A stretch of DNA of 64,000 nt from Litorivicinus sp965656605 (lineage in GTDB: Bacteria; Pseudomonadota; Gammaproteobacteria; Pseudomonadales; Litorivicinaceae): positions 62,001 through 126,000 of the forward strand of contig CBFHLC010000001.1 of assembly GCA_965656605.1 (NCBI GenBank), given 5' to 3'. Under the pieces are notes generated by a model. It was not told the origin of the DNA and ran no database searches. It was given only the letters and a program-made list of their open reading frames with translations. This document shows positions 7,856 through 15,396 of this stretch, piece by piece. Both the position numbers and the translations under genes were made by a program. Each line of letters begins with the position of its first letter. The stretch's first letter is position 1.

Positions 7856-8976
7856 CGCGTTAACGCCCTTGTGAGTAGCTCATGTGACCGAGATCTTTCC
7901 GACTCCAATTTTCGATGAACAACTTCATAGTCGATTTTTTCCTCAATTAACTGCCCTAATGCCGCCTGCGTAGTTGTAGTGGTAACCAACCTACTCTGCA
8001 AATCTAGAATCTCCAAGATATCTTCAAATCGGCTCAAGCCCCGAGAATCATTTGCGAAGACAAAAAATGGTTTTTTGAAAATTATTGCAAACAGCATTCC
8101 GTGGAAGGAATCCGTTATGACATATCTTGCATTTTTTATCGCCAGCAGCCACTCATCGGGTGTTTGACACCGTGCATCACCTGAGTATTTCCCTAGCTTA
8201 AGTTGACTATTCAGCGTTACCTTATTCATCAGAAAAGCGCTGAACGAGCGCTTCGCAGAGTCCTCGTCCAGGAAATACGATGCCAGATAACCACCTCTGT
8301 CTTGCACGCTTCTGCCTGTGGTAAACCTATCGTAAAAACTGGGCAAAACTAACAGCGTGGGGTCAAGCACTGCATGTACCTCAGACGACACAAAAAGCTG
8401 AGTTTTGCAAATATCAACGCCTTTCCGCTCCCTAGTGGACAAAAAGTCAAAGTCGTCCAAGAGTTTTGTGATGCGAGGAATTTCGTCGACTGCTTCCCAC
8501 TTGTCTACACCAAACGAAGCTGCATAGGCCAACTTGCGAATGGAAATGTCTTCGCCCAAGTCGAGAAAAAAAACGTTAAAATTACCATCGTTGATGTACG
8601 CATATCGCCATACCTGGTCACTTCCGACGATAATGGCATCCAATCTCTCCTCCATAACGACGGCTTTGAGATCATCCACACAAACTATCGGTTTGGTGAT
8701 ATTGGGAAATTCTTTTTTGATAAAATCACGGAATGCTGCTTTCCGGAACCGATTTACCCTCAAATTCTTGTAATTTTGGCCAGGCACCATGCTTATTACG
8801 TTAAAAATAAACCGCTTAAGTGGACTGATGTAGAATTTTTTGTTTATGAGGATTGGCTTCAAACCCATGAACTTTAGAAAATTAAAAAGAGCAAGCGCCT
8901 GTAGTACACCCCCATAATTATGACTTGGTGTCTGAGTCAATATACCGACCCTAGAAGGGTAATTATTCTCTTTCAT
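7852..8976 (-). CDS. Polysaccharide pyruvyl transferase family protein
   Basis: A 374-residue protein of the WcaK/CsaB-like pyruvyl transferase family, which typically transfers pyruvate from phosphoenolpyruvate to a sugar to form a ketal. The recognisable parts are the N-terminal GILTQTPSHNYGGVLQALAL (residues 11-30), a central IIVGSDQVWR, and the C-terminal VITDSFHGMLFAIIFKKPF, whose Ser-Phe-His-Gly is the family hallmark. It implies that the surface polymer carries a pyruvylated sugar, though some relatives act as glycosyltransferases. It lies 4 bases after the phosphatase-like gene in the same operon and overlaps the next gene by 4. Confidence 0.82.
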   Translation of the reverse strand: MKENNYPSRVGILTQTPSHNYGGVLQALALFNFLKFMGLKPILINKKFYISPLKRFIFNVISMVPGQNYKNLRVNRFRKAAFRDFIKKEFPNITKPIVCVDDLKAVVMEERLDAIIVGSDQVWRYAYINDGNFNVFFLDLGEDISIRKLAYAASFGVDKWEAVDEIPRITKLLDDFDFLSTRERKGVDICKTQLFVSSEVHAVLDPTLLVLPSFYDRFTTGRSVQDRGGYLASYFLDEDSAKRSFSAFLMNKVTLNSQLKLGKYSGDARCQTPDEWLLAIKNARYVITDSFHGMLFAIIFKKPFFVFANDSRGLSRFEDILEILDLQSRLVTTTTTQAALGQLIEEKIDYEVVHRKLESERSRSHELLTRALTR

Positions 8977-8980
8977 CTAC

Positions 8981-10435
8981 TCACTCTCTCGATGGAAAAC
9001 GCGCCACAATCTCGTTGTAAACAGCTGTCAAATCACCTGCCCCTTGAACCGTTGTAGCTTTCCAAGAGTCTCCGCATAAAACAGCTAACGGTTTATGACC
9101 CTTTATGCTGTGTAAACGGCCCTTTGCTGCCTCTTTTAAGGGGCTTGAACTCATGTCTGGTTGATACTCGGTGATGAACGATCTGTTGTCACTAGACGTC
9201 AGATAACCATCGGGAAGATTAACTAAAACATCTGGAAATTGTGGACATCGATTCGATGGGGCCTCAATAGCCTTGAACCCCCTTTCAGTGCATTCAGGAA
9301 AGCTGTTAAAAGCGCTTACAATTTGCTTTATCACTTCTGCCTTACTTTCTCTCTGAACAGGACCTCCAAAGCGCTCACAGTCATTGACAAATATCCCATG
9401 CTGTCCATTACTAAAAGACATGCAAAACGCTAGCGAATTAGCTTTGTCGAAAGTGGTCATCGACTCATATGATGATTTTACAGCACCATTTCTCTTTAAA
9501 ATATTCTTGACGGCGCCAGGGATCAAATGCTTAAATTTTTTAATTGCCGTGTACAGCACTCCCTTTTTCCGGCTGGGAACCTGCAGCCCGCTCTCCGAAA
9601 GAAAGACATTTAGATTCACACTGTACTTTCGCAGAGCCATCGAATGGTCCGAGACTAGAATAATTTTTGTGCCAGGAAAGTTCGAAATTAGATTGCTTAT
9701 CTCGTTATCAAGTGTGCGGTAGAAACTCTCAGTAGCACTAAGAAACTTTGTTGATTCAAGATTCAAAGAACTCCGCTCAAATTCAGGCAACGCTAAAGTT
9801 TCAGCGGTAACAGTTGATCTATAAACTAGCATACCAAAATCAATTTTCTGAGATTTAGCAAGCCGCACAAAAGACTTTGTCCGACGTGAATTCATCAACT
9901 CAAGCCTAGAAAAAAAATCGAATGGGTCGAAGAGTTTCTTTTCACCCAGCAAACTCGGAACACGCTCATCAACAATATAACCGTCCTCTCCAAGTTTTTT
10001 TGCTATCCACTTTGGATGGCACTGGTGTGCAGACACGCTTTGTCCAATTGGGCCCCCGCCACCGCCGCCAGACACAAAGAAACCTGATATGGCGGGTGCA
10101 GGAAAAGTCGTCGGAACGTTCATCACGCCTACTTTATAACCAGCTTCATTGATCCGATCCCAGATCGGAGTGACTGTCTCGTGCAGGCCAATAGTGTCTG
10201 ATAGCTTATATTTATCGCTCCACGCGTGTGTCCCATCCGCCTTTGGACCCTCATATACCGCGCCAGTCCGGCTCGCATGTTGACCTAAGATAATCTCAGC
10301 CCAACCCCTACTAATCAGGTCTTCTTCCAGGTCGAGTGATTCCCCTGTGGCAATAAGACTTTGCAGATTAGGAGTCCACCCTCTTTGAAAAACTTCATGA
10401 TCGACACCATCCATACCAATTACTAATAATTTCAC
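8981..10435 (-). CDS. Type I phosphodiesterase/alkaline-phosphatase-superfamily protein
   Basis: A 484-residue protein with the alkaline phosphatase superfamily layout: the first metal-binding Asp in VIGMDGVD (residues 5-12), the later SDHSM pair (Asp-His) and the C-terminal NGQHGIF His. The loop that normally carries the Thr/Ser nucleophile (W-T/S-S...TG) reads RGWAEIILG, with Ala at the nucleophile position. Catalysis by the standard route is therefore doubtful. A run of six glycines near residue 124 is unusual. It has no signal peptide. It lies between the flippase gene (11 bases upstream) and the pyruvyl-transferase gene. Its role in the polysaccharide pathway is unknown. Confidence 0.75.
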   Translation of the reverse strand: MKLLVIGMDGVDHEVFQRGWTPNLQSLIATGESLDLEEDLISRGWAEIILGQHASRTGAVYEGPKADGTHAWSDKYKLSDTIGLHETVTPIWDRINEAGYKVGVMNVPTTFPAPAISGFFVSGGGGGGPIGQSVSAHQCHPKWIAKKLGEDGYIVDERVPSLLGEKKLFDPFDFFSRLELMNSRRTKSFVRLAKSQKIDFGMLVYRSTVTAETLALPEFERSSLNLESTKFLSATESFYRTLDNEISNLISNFPGTKIILVSDHSMALRKYSVNLNVFLSESGLQVPSRKKGVLYTAIKKFKHLIPGAVKNILKRNGAVKSSYESMTTFDKANSLAFCMSFSNGQHGIFVNDCERFGGPVQRESKAEVIKQIVSAFNSFPECTERGFKAIEAPSNRCPQFPDVLVNLPDGYLTSSDNRSFITEYQPDMSSSPLKEAAKGRLHSIKGHKPLAVLCGDSWKATTVQGAGDLTAVYNEIVARFPSRE

Positions 10436-10446
10436 TTATAAATCCC

Positions 10447-11754
10447 TCAAAAACCACTTCGTCGGACCAGCCCTAGTGGCGAGCTGTCAAGCTTTAATTT
10501 CTTCCATATAGCCCACCACAATATCGAATTCCAAGCCGTAAGACCGACGCTTGTAGAGATCGCGGCGCCCAATAATCCAAAACTCGGGATTAGCATTGCC
10601 CCAAGGATTAAATTTAAGACCAATGCAATTGCCATTGCACGAACCGTAATCATTTCATTACCCGTCATGTTGAGAATAGAACCAACAGATCCAAAGATAA
10701 CGTTTGCAAGTTGACCGACGCTCAGAACGTACAAACTTGCTAGGCCGGAAGAATAAGCGGGCCCCAATATGAAATCGATTAATAAGTCTGCAAGTACTAG
10801 ATAAATGCAAAATGGCGCTAGACCAATAATTAGTATAACTCTGGAGCTCCAGGTTACTAGTCGTTGCAGCTCTAATTTTTTTTCCAAGATAAACAATCGC
10901 GAGAGATGCGGTTGAAGCATCTGATTCACAGCAGCAAGACCAAATGAAATTAGCATTGTAAATTGAGCCATGGCGCGATAAATGCCTACATCTTCATCAC
11001 TTGCCATCCAACTCAACATCAGTGTGTCTATGTAGGTTGAAAAAATCTGGATGCAAGAAAGAATCGCGAAAGGGAAACTGCGCCGGATCCAGCAATGCAT
11101 CTTTGGCCGAGTCAGAGCAGCTGTAGGGTACTGGAGATTACTTTTGATATCCGAGATTATTTTCACCCCGAACAGGCCTAGAATCGCAGCCAGAAAGTAA
11201 TTACCTACTAAACTACCCACTGTTAAAGTCTCGCCGCCGAAATTTATCGAAACGACCACCAAGGTCACGAGCATTAAAGGTCTAAATAACGCATCGTACA
11301 TTTGCCCCAGAATTACCATTCTCAAACCCCGCAATCGAGCGGAATAACACTGAGCGACCACGATGAGTGGGATGCTGGCGGCAAGTAAAATGGGCTCAAG
11401 CAGAGAGTTGGGATTGATTGTGACTAGGTAAGCATAAATAGCTACCGCAATCACAGACGAGGTTTGTAAAACAAACGTTCTCACAGACGCCCAAAGATTT
11501 GCTACTTGTGCCGCATCCGCATCCGAAATCATCTTCGCAGTTTCATGAACAATCAACACAGGAGTCCCAAATTGAGCGACCACCACACAAACCATGACCA
11601 AAGCGATAAAATAGGAATAAAGCCCGAATGCCTCTGGCCCTGCCACACGGGCCACTACAATCGAGAAGATAGTCATCAACAACATCTGGGAGGCACGGAG
11701 CACAACGCTGATAAAGCCCTGCATTTCCAGCTTAGTAATTTTGGAGCTTTTCAC
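10447..11754 (-). CDS. Wzx-type polysaccharide flippase
   Basis: A 435-residue membrane protein with about twelve predicted spans, of the MOP/polysaccharide biosynthesis exporter family. These proteins flip undecaprenyl-linked repeat units across the inner membrane. Family features are the N-terminal RASQMLLMTIFSIVVARVAGPEAFGLYSYF and the conserved late segment LYVLSVGQLANVIFGSVGSILNMTG. It is the first gene of the minus-strand polysaccharide operon that runs to 4790. Together with the polymerase-like gene it supports a Wzx/Wzy-dependent pathway. I chose the Met start at 11754, which leaves a 175-base gap to the AbiEii gene upstream. Confidence 0.87.
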   Translation of the reverse strand: MKSSKITKLEMQGFISVVLRASQMLLMTIFSIVVARVAGPEAFGLYSYFIALVMVCVVVAQFGTPVLIVHETAKMISDADAAQVANLWASVRTFVLQTSSVIAVAIYAYLVTINPNSLLEPILLAASIPLIVVAQCYSARLRGLRMVILGQMYDALFRPLMLVTLVVVSINFGGETLTVGSLVGNYFLAAILGLFGVKIISDIKSNLQYPTAALTRPKMHCWIRRSFPFAILSCIQIFSTYIDTLMLSWMASDEDVGIYRAMAQFTMLISFGLAAVNQMLQPHLSRLFILEKKLELQRLVTWSSRVILIIGLAPFCIYLVLADLLIDFILGPAYSSGLASLYVLSVGQLANVIFGSVGSILNMTGNEMITVRAMAIALVLNLILGAMLIPSFGLLGAAISTSVGLTAWNSILWWAIWKKLKLDSSPLGLVRRSGF

Positions 11755-11929
11755 TGTTATCTTTAATCCGAACCGAAACGAACAACCTCACCACGAGCGG
11801 TAAAAATCCACAGCAGCCTCGCTTGAGCAGAACAAGGCATAATTGCCATTATCGAAATCAACTTTTTGGAGAACCTTCAGTTAGCAGCCAGCGATAATCG
11901 TCGTTATCGCCTATAAGCCAACATACTGG
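11755..11929. other. Intergenic region with hairpin between AbiEii and flippase genes
   Basis: This 175-base gap holds no supported gene. At 11891-11910 is a perfect 7-bp hairpin, GCGATAA-TCGTCG-TTATCGC, just beyond the AbiEii stop. It has no T-run on either side, so it could be a weak or factor-assisted terminator for the toxin-antitoxin operon. The promoter for the polysaccharide operon is expected here, but I cannot define one. Confidence 0.4.
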
Positions 11930-12832
11930 TTAAGACGCTGCTGGCCCGTACAGCTCCATGTCGAGCCCTCGCAACAACTCACTCATGCTCAACACAACGT
12001 GAGTCAAATACTTTGGCTTCGCTAAAGTTTGACCGTAAACATTGGGCTGCACGAACCGGCGCATCTCTGACTCAAATCTTCCATCAGTCACCGCTTTTTC
12101 CAGACCATCAATGCGTTCGGCCAAAAGCGCCTTGTAAGTGGAAAGCCTGTAGTCCCTAACCTTCTGGGCTACCAACCTGGGAGCACATACGACGCCCTCG
12201 CGTTTCAACCAGGTTAGGTCCCAAATGTCGCGGTACCGAATGTATTTTTGCGACGCCACATACGACACCAGCTTGTCCGCCATAATTTCGGACTTTGACT
12301 CAGTCAAAACTAAGGTGTCTTGGTAGCCTGCGGGTAGAAAATGATAATTGTGAGCTAAGGTTCGCGGCTCACGGGTATGCGCATCAACCGCAGCAATTTC
12401 GAGTTTGATCTTTTGCTTAGGTATATCTCGGCGAGCGGGTGCCGTCGTCACAGCAATTTGCCACTTGTCGACCTGAACGCCCTCGTAACCAGGCTCACTC
12501 AGCAGGGACTTAGGATCTTTAACATCAATAGGAAGCCCGTAGCGGGGCCCAATGTAATCCTCAATGCACTGACTAATTTGGCTCAGGCTTTTAGCGTCAA
12601 ACCTAGCCCCCCCAGCAAAATCCAAATCTTCACTGAGGCGTGAGCTGCCGTAGCAAAGCCGCAAGGCGGTGCCACCTTGAAAAGTTAGCTGGTCGAGAAG
12701 CCCAGCCTGATCTAGGCAAAACAAGATGTCGTAGTGCAGGATCTCTTTCTCGATCACAGCTCGCTGAGCAGTTCCGCCGACTTGTTCAAGTGCTAATCGA
12801 ACGGTTTCTTCAAATATCGACACTAGCGTCAC
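11930..12832 (-). CDS. AbiEii-family nucleotidyltransferase toxin (pair 1)
   Basis: A 300-residue nucleotidyltransferase-fold protein of the AbiEii/AbiGii family, the toxin half of type IV toxin-antitoxin systems also known for phage abortive infection. The motifs are in order: GGTALRL (53-59), RLSEDLDF with Asp69 and Asp71 as metal ligands, a basic motif SKSEIMADKLVSY around Lys187, and RDIWDL (201-206). These match the family's four motifs, so the protein looks intact. The known activity of relatives is nucleotide transfer to tRNA or a similar target; the target here is unknown. It overlaps the antitoxin gene upstream by 23 bases. Confidence 0.9.
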   Translation of the reverse strand: MTLVSIFEETVRLALEQVGGTAQRAVIEKEILHYDILFCLDQAGLLDQLTFQGGTALRLCYGSSRLSEDLDFAGGARFDAKSLSQISQCIEDYIGPRYGLPIDVKDPKSLLSEPGYEGVQVDKWQIAVTTAPARRDIPKQKIKLEIAAVDAHTREPRTLAHNYHFLPAGYQDTLVLTESKSEIMADKLVSYVASQKYIRYRDIWDLTWLKREGVVCAPRLVAQKVRDYRLSTYKALLAERIDGLEKAVTDGRFESEMRRFVQPNVYGQTLAKPKYLTHVVLSMSELLRGLDMELYGPAAS

Positions 12833-13346
12833 TCTTTAATAGATGAAGGTTACGCCCAACACGCCTGAGGTCCGAGAGCGCAGCGTTGCGAGTAGCTAGC
12901 CGCAACGGCCGGCCCACATCAACGCTTCGCTTAAGCAAGTCGGCCTTATCACGTGCCGAATGGGTAAACTCGATAACACCAAAAGGAGTTACAAGTTCTG
13001 AAGATCGCCCATCCGTCATTACCGTAATCCGGCCGACCGGAATCTGAGAAATCAAACCGTACTCGGCCAAGGCAGATTCAAGACTGACATAGCAAATATC
13101 CCCGCGGCGGGCTGTTGCTGCAATTTCATCAAGAAGATGCATGCGGCTGGCCCGCCCATCTCTGAACACGTAGACATCGCGGCAGGCTGACGTAAGACGA
13201 CCCGTTGCCTTCAACCGCTGGATCGTGGACCTAAACGCAGCGCTCGATGAATCGGTAAAGAGTTTACGAAGGTCCCGCGTTCGATAGACGCAGCGGCCCC
13301 GGTCTTCAAATGCCTGTAAGACTCTGATGGTTTCGGTTAGCTTCAT
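12810..13346 (-). CDS. AbiEi-family antitoxin/transcriptional regulator (pair 1)
   Basis: A 178-residue protein with a winged helix at the N-terminus (residues about 5-60, including RTRDLRKLFTDSSSAAFRSTI and LKATGRLTSA) followed by the AbiEi-type C-terminal domain (YVSLESALAEYGLISQ, then RITVMTDGRSSELVTPFG). AbiEi proteins neutralise AbiEii without direct contact in the studied case and repress their own promoter. The gene precedes and overlaps the toxin gene, the normal order. A palindrome sits 20 bases upstream of its start. Confidence 0.85.
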   Translation of the reverse strand: MKLTETIRVLQAFEDRGRCVYRTRDLRKLFTDSSSAAFRSTIQRLKATGRLTSACRDVYVFRDGRASRMHLLDEIAATARRGDICYVSLESALAEYGLISQIPVGRITVMTDGRSSELVTPFGVIEFTHSARDKADLLKRSVDVGRPLRLATRNAALSDLRRVGRNLHLLKSDASVDI

Positions 13347-13364
13347 TCTTTAAGTCTACGCGAA

Positions 13365-13382
13365 TGATGCAAAAATGCATCA
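13365..13382. promoter_or_regulatory. Palindrome upstream of AbiEi (pair 1), likely operator
   Basis: TGATGCA-AAAA-TGCATCA is a perfect 7-bp inverted repeat with a 4-base spacer, 18 bases before the AbiEi start codon at 13346. AbiEi antitoxins are known to bind inverted repeats in their own promoter, so this is a good operator candidate. The 10-mer ATGCAAAAAT within it recurs upstream of the second AbiEi gene. Confidence 0.6.
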
Positions 13383-13519
13383 CAACTGTAAAGATATCAC
13401 TCACCTCGGGTATTGCTTGCTATCTCGCTATTAAAGCGTCGATTGGGCCGCTTCCGGCCATCAGTACCAAAAACCTGTAGCCTTGCTAACTAGGCAAGCC
13501 GGCCAGTTAGGTGCAGAAC

Positions 13520-14491
13520 ATGACTCGCGTCACAACGGCTACGGGTCAAGCACTCCACCGCCCAGTACCGTTACTGCTAAAGCAATTGGGCAAACAACGC
13601 ATGATCGACCAACTACTCTCTCGATTCGAAGGCGCCTACGCCGCCTCGACTATTCGCGCCTATCGCTCGGATTTCGCTGACTATCAAGCCTTTTGTACGG
13701 CGACCCACGCCACGGCGCTAGAGCCCAATTCGCAAGCATTGGCGGACTACATTAACCACATGGCCAAAAGTCAGAAAAAAGCCGCCACCATTCAACGGCG
13801 CATTGCCTGTCTAAGCCGACTTTTCAACTTGGCAGAGATTCCGGACAAGACCAAGTCCGCGGATGTGGTGCTCGCGCTTAAACGCGCTTATCGCGAATTG
13901 GGCACAGCACAAAAGCAAGCAACGCCGCTGACTCACGAACATTTACAACAGCTGCTGAGCGTATGCGACGACTCTTCCCAGGGCAAACGCGATTCGCTCA
14001 TGTTGCGTCTGGGTTATGAGACGATGCGCCGACGCTCAGAAATCGTCACCTTCAAATTCGAGGACTTAAGCCACTCACCACGGGGCACACCCATGCTGAG
14101 GCTTAAGCGCTCCAAAACCGACCAATACGGCAAAGGTAAACTGATTGCAGTATCTGCGGGATTAGCCGCTGCAATCGCAACGTGGCAAGAACACTGCCCA
14201 GATCCCTCGGGATTTATTCTACGAAGGTTTACCCGTAGCGGATCCATAACCGAAAAACCCATGTGCGCAGCACAGATCAACTTAGTGGTGCAGCGGCTGC
14301 AAAAACGGGCTGGACTGGATCACCTACCAAATTTTTCTGGCCACTCATTTCGAGTGGGCGGAGCGCTGGATCTACTCGAGCGCGGCGTACCAATCGAAAA
14401 GATCATGTTGCACGGCGGCTGGAAAAGCGAAACCACAGCTTTACGATATTTACGTAGCTGGATCAGCGATGAGGCGCTGATGATCAGTTGA
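13520..14491 (+). CDS. Tyrosine site-specific recombinase (copy 3)
   Basis: A tyrosine recombinase, 323 residues if it starts at the ATG preceded by AGGTG at 6 bases spacing. The region homologous to copy 2 begins at the Met encoded at 13601, which would give 296 residues. Catalytic residues by the longer numbering are Arg171 (TMRRRSE), Lys199 (SKTDQ), His275 and Arg278 (GHSFR), His298/Trp301 (LHGGW) and nucleophile Tyr310 (LRYLR). It shares the LGYETMRRRSE and GHSFRVG blocks with the other two copies but is more diverged and longer at the C-terminus (SDEALMIS). It lies divergent from the AbiE operon and marks the right side of the accessory region. Confidence 0.92.
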   Translation: MTRVTTATGQALHRPVPLLLKQLGKQRMIDQLLSRFEGAYAASTIRAYRSDFADYQAFCTATHATALEPNSQALADYINHMAKSQKKAATIQRRIACLSRLFNLAEIPDKTKSADVVLALKRAYRELGTAQKQATPLTHEHLQQLLSVCDDSSQGKRDSLMLRLGYETMRRRSEIVTFKFEDLSHSPRGTPMLRLKRSKTDQYGKGKLIAVSAGLAAAIATWQEHCPDPSGFILRRFTRSGSITEKPMCAAQINLVVQRLQKRAGLDHLPNFSGHSFRVGGALDLLERGVPIEKIMLHGGWKSETTALRYLRSWISDEALMIS

Positions 14492-14524
14492 CTCGCGAGC
14501 ATAAACGGCTCGCGGCAGACGGTT

Positions 14525-14911
14525 TCAGTCCAATCGCCGAAACTGCATTACCTCGTCACGCTTCAGCCCAACCAGATGAACCTCTTCACTGCTGACGATC
14601 CACTCGCTATTTTTCTGCATCCAGTCTGTCAAACCTTCAGGCGTAACTCGAGCCACTTGAAGCCGCTGCTGACGCACTTCAATCACGGGCTGACGAAATC
14701 CTACGCGTTCGACTCGCAGACCTCGCCTACGGGTAAACCCGTAATCAATGCACCACCAACTGAAACTGCCGGCAATAACTGCGACAAACAACAAGACGCC
14801 GGTGTCAGCCACATCAAACTTCCGACCGAACAACGCCACAATCAGAAAGACCAAGACACCCCCGGACTTCCAGTAGGTACGGTCCTCTGCGCTATGACAG
14901 ACCAGCTTCAT
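14525..14911 (-). CDS. Hypothetical two-span membrane protein
   Basis: A 128-residue protein I do not recognise. Two hydrophobic segments (about residues 17-28 and 36-54) are followed by a basic, soluble C-terminal half containing RRRGLRVERVGF and repeated Gln/Arg stretches. It starts 4 bases inside the end of the EPS-associated MarR regulator gene, so the two are translated from one message. That coupling suggests a role in surface polysaccharide control or assembly, but nothing in the protein itself proves it. Confidence 0.6.
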   Translation of the reverse strand: MKLVCHSAEDRTYWKSGGVLVFLIVALFGRKFDVADTGVLLFVAVIAGSFSWWCIDYGFTRRRGLRVERVGFRQPVIEVRQQRLQVARVTPEGLTDWMQKNSEWIVSSEEVHLVGLKRDEVMQFRRLD

Positions 14912-15225
14912 TTAACCTCGGACTTTAAACGCTCAATCTCGGCTTCCAGCGCTCGATATTCGTCTTGTTTTCGTTGTAACAGCGCTGCTGCCAGCTTGAC
15001 TCGTTCAGCCACGCCACTGGGAGTCAGCACGTACAAATAGCCCAGCTTATGATCAGATTTGGCAAAGCGATCTGCACGCACCATGCCCGCTTCGATTAAT
15101 GCCTTTAGTGCGTAGTTTGTTTTGCCCAGCGCCATCCCCAACGCCTGCGCCAGTTCGCGCTGGTTGCATTCGGGATTCGCCTCTAGGGCTTTAATCACGC
15201 GATAACGGGTTTCGTCGGGGGTCAT
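14908..15225 (-). CDS. MarR-family EPS-associated transcriptional regulator
   Basis: A 105-residue winged-helix protein matching the small MarR-like group associated with exopolysaccharide loci. The helix-turn-helix spans about residues 6-60 (RYRVIKALEANPECNQRELAQAL, then KTNYALKALIEAGMV), with the wing around KLGYLYVLTPSG. The C-terminal 30 residues form a heptad-like helix (LLQRKQDEYRALEAEIERL), suggesting a coiled-coil dimer. It is usually found beside polysaccharide genes, as here between the polysaccharide island and the LPS core genes. The 171 bases upstream contain a 7-bp inverted repeat. Confidence 0.85.
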   Translation of the reverse strand: MTPDETRYRVIKALEANPECNQRELAQALGMALGKTNYALKALIEAGMVRADRFAKSDHKLGYLYVLTPSGVAERVKLAAALLQRKQDEYRALEAEIERLKSEVK

Positions 15226-15248
15226 ATTTTGGCTTTGGGCAGGCTACC

Positions 15249-15277
15249 GCACGGATCGTGCTGTTCAGCGTCCGTGC
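15249..15277. repeat. Inverted repeat upstream of the EPS MarR regulator
   Basis: GCACGGA (15249-15255) and TCCGTGC (15271-15277) form a 7-bp inverted repeat with a 15-base loop, 24 bases before the start of the regulator gene at 15225. It could be a regulator site or a leader hairpin. It lies in the 171-base gap between waaA and the regulator, which otherwise holds nothing I can identify. Confidence 0.35.
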
Positions 15278-15396
15278 TAAAGAGAGGCAAGTTCTAGGAC
15301 TTGTTCAGGTCGTGAACTTACGGCATTAAGCTGTTCAAAACAAGGATAATCTCTCATTGAGATGCTTTTATTCGATAGGGAGTTTGGCGATTGAAA

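Noticed and set aside
11891..11910. GCGATAA hairpin as a rho-independent terminator
   Set aside because: The stem is good but no T-run follows on either strand, so I list it only as a hairpin.
3004..11929. JUMPstart/ops element (GGCGGTAG core) upstream of the polysaccharide operon
   Set aside because: I looked for the core in the leader regions of the polysaccharide genes and did not find it; the only copy I noticed is inside rppH.
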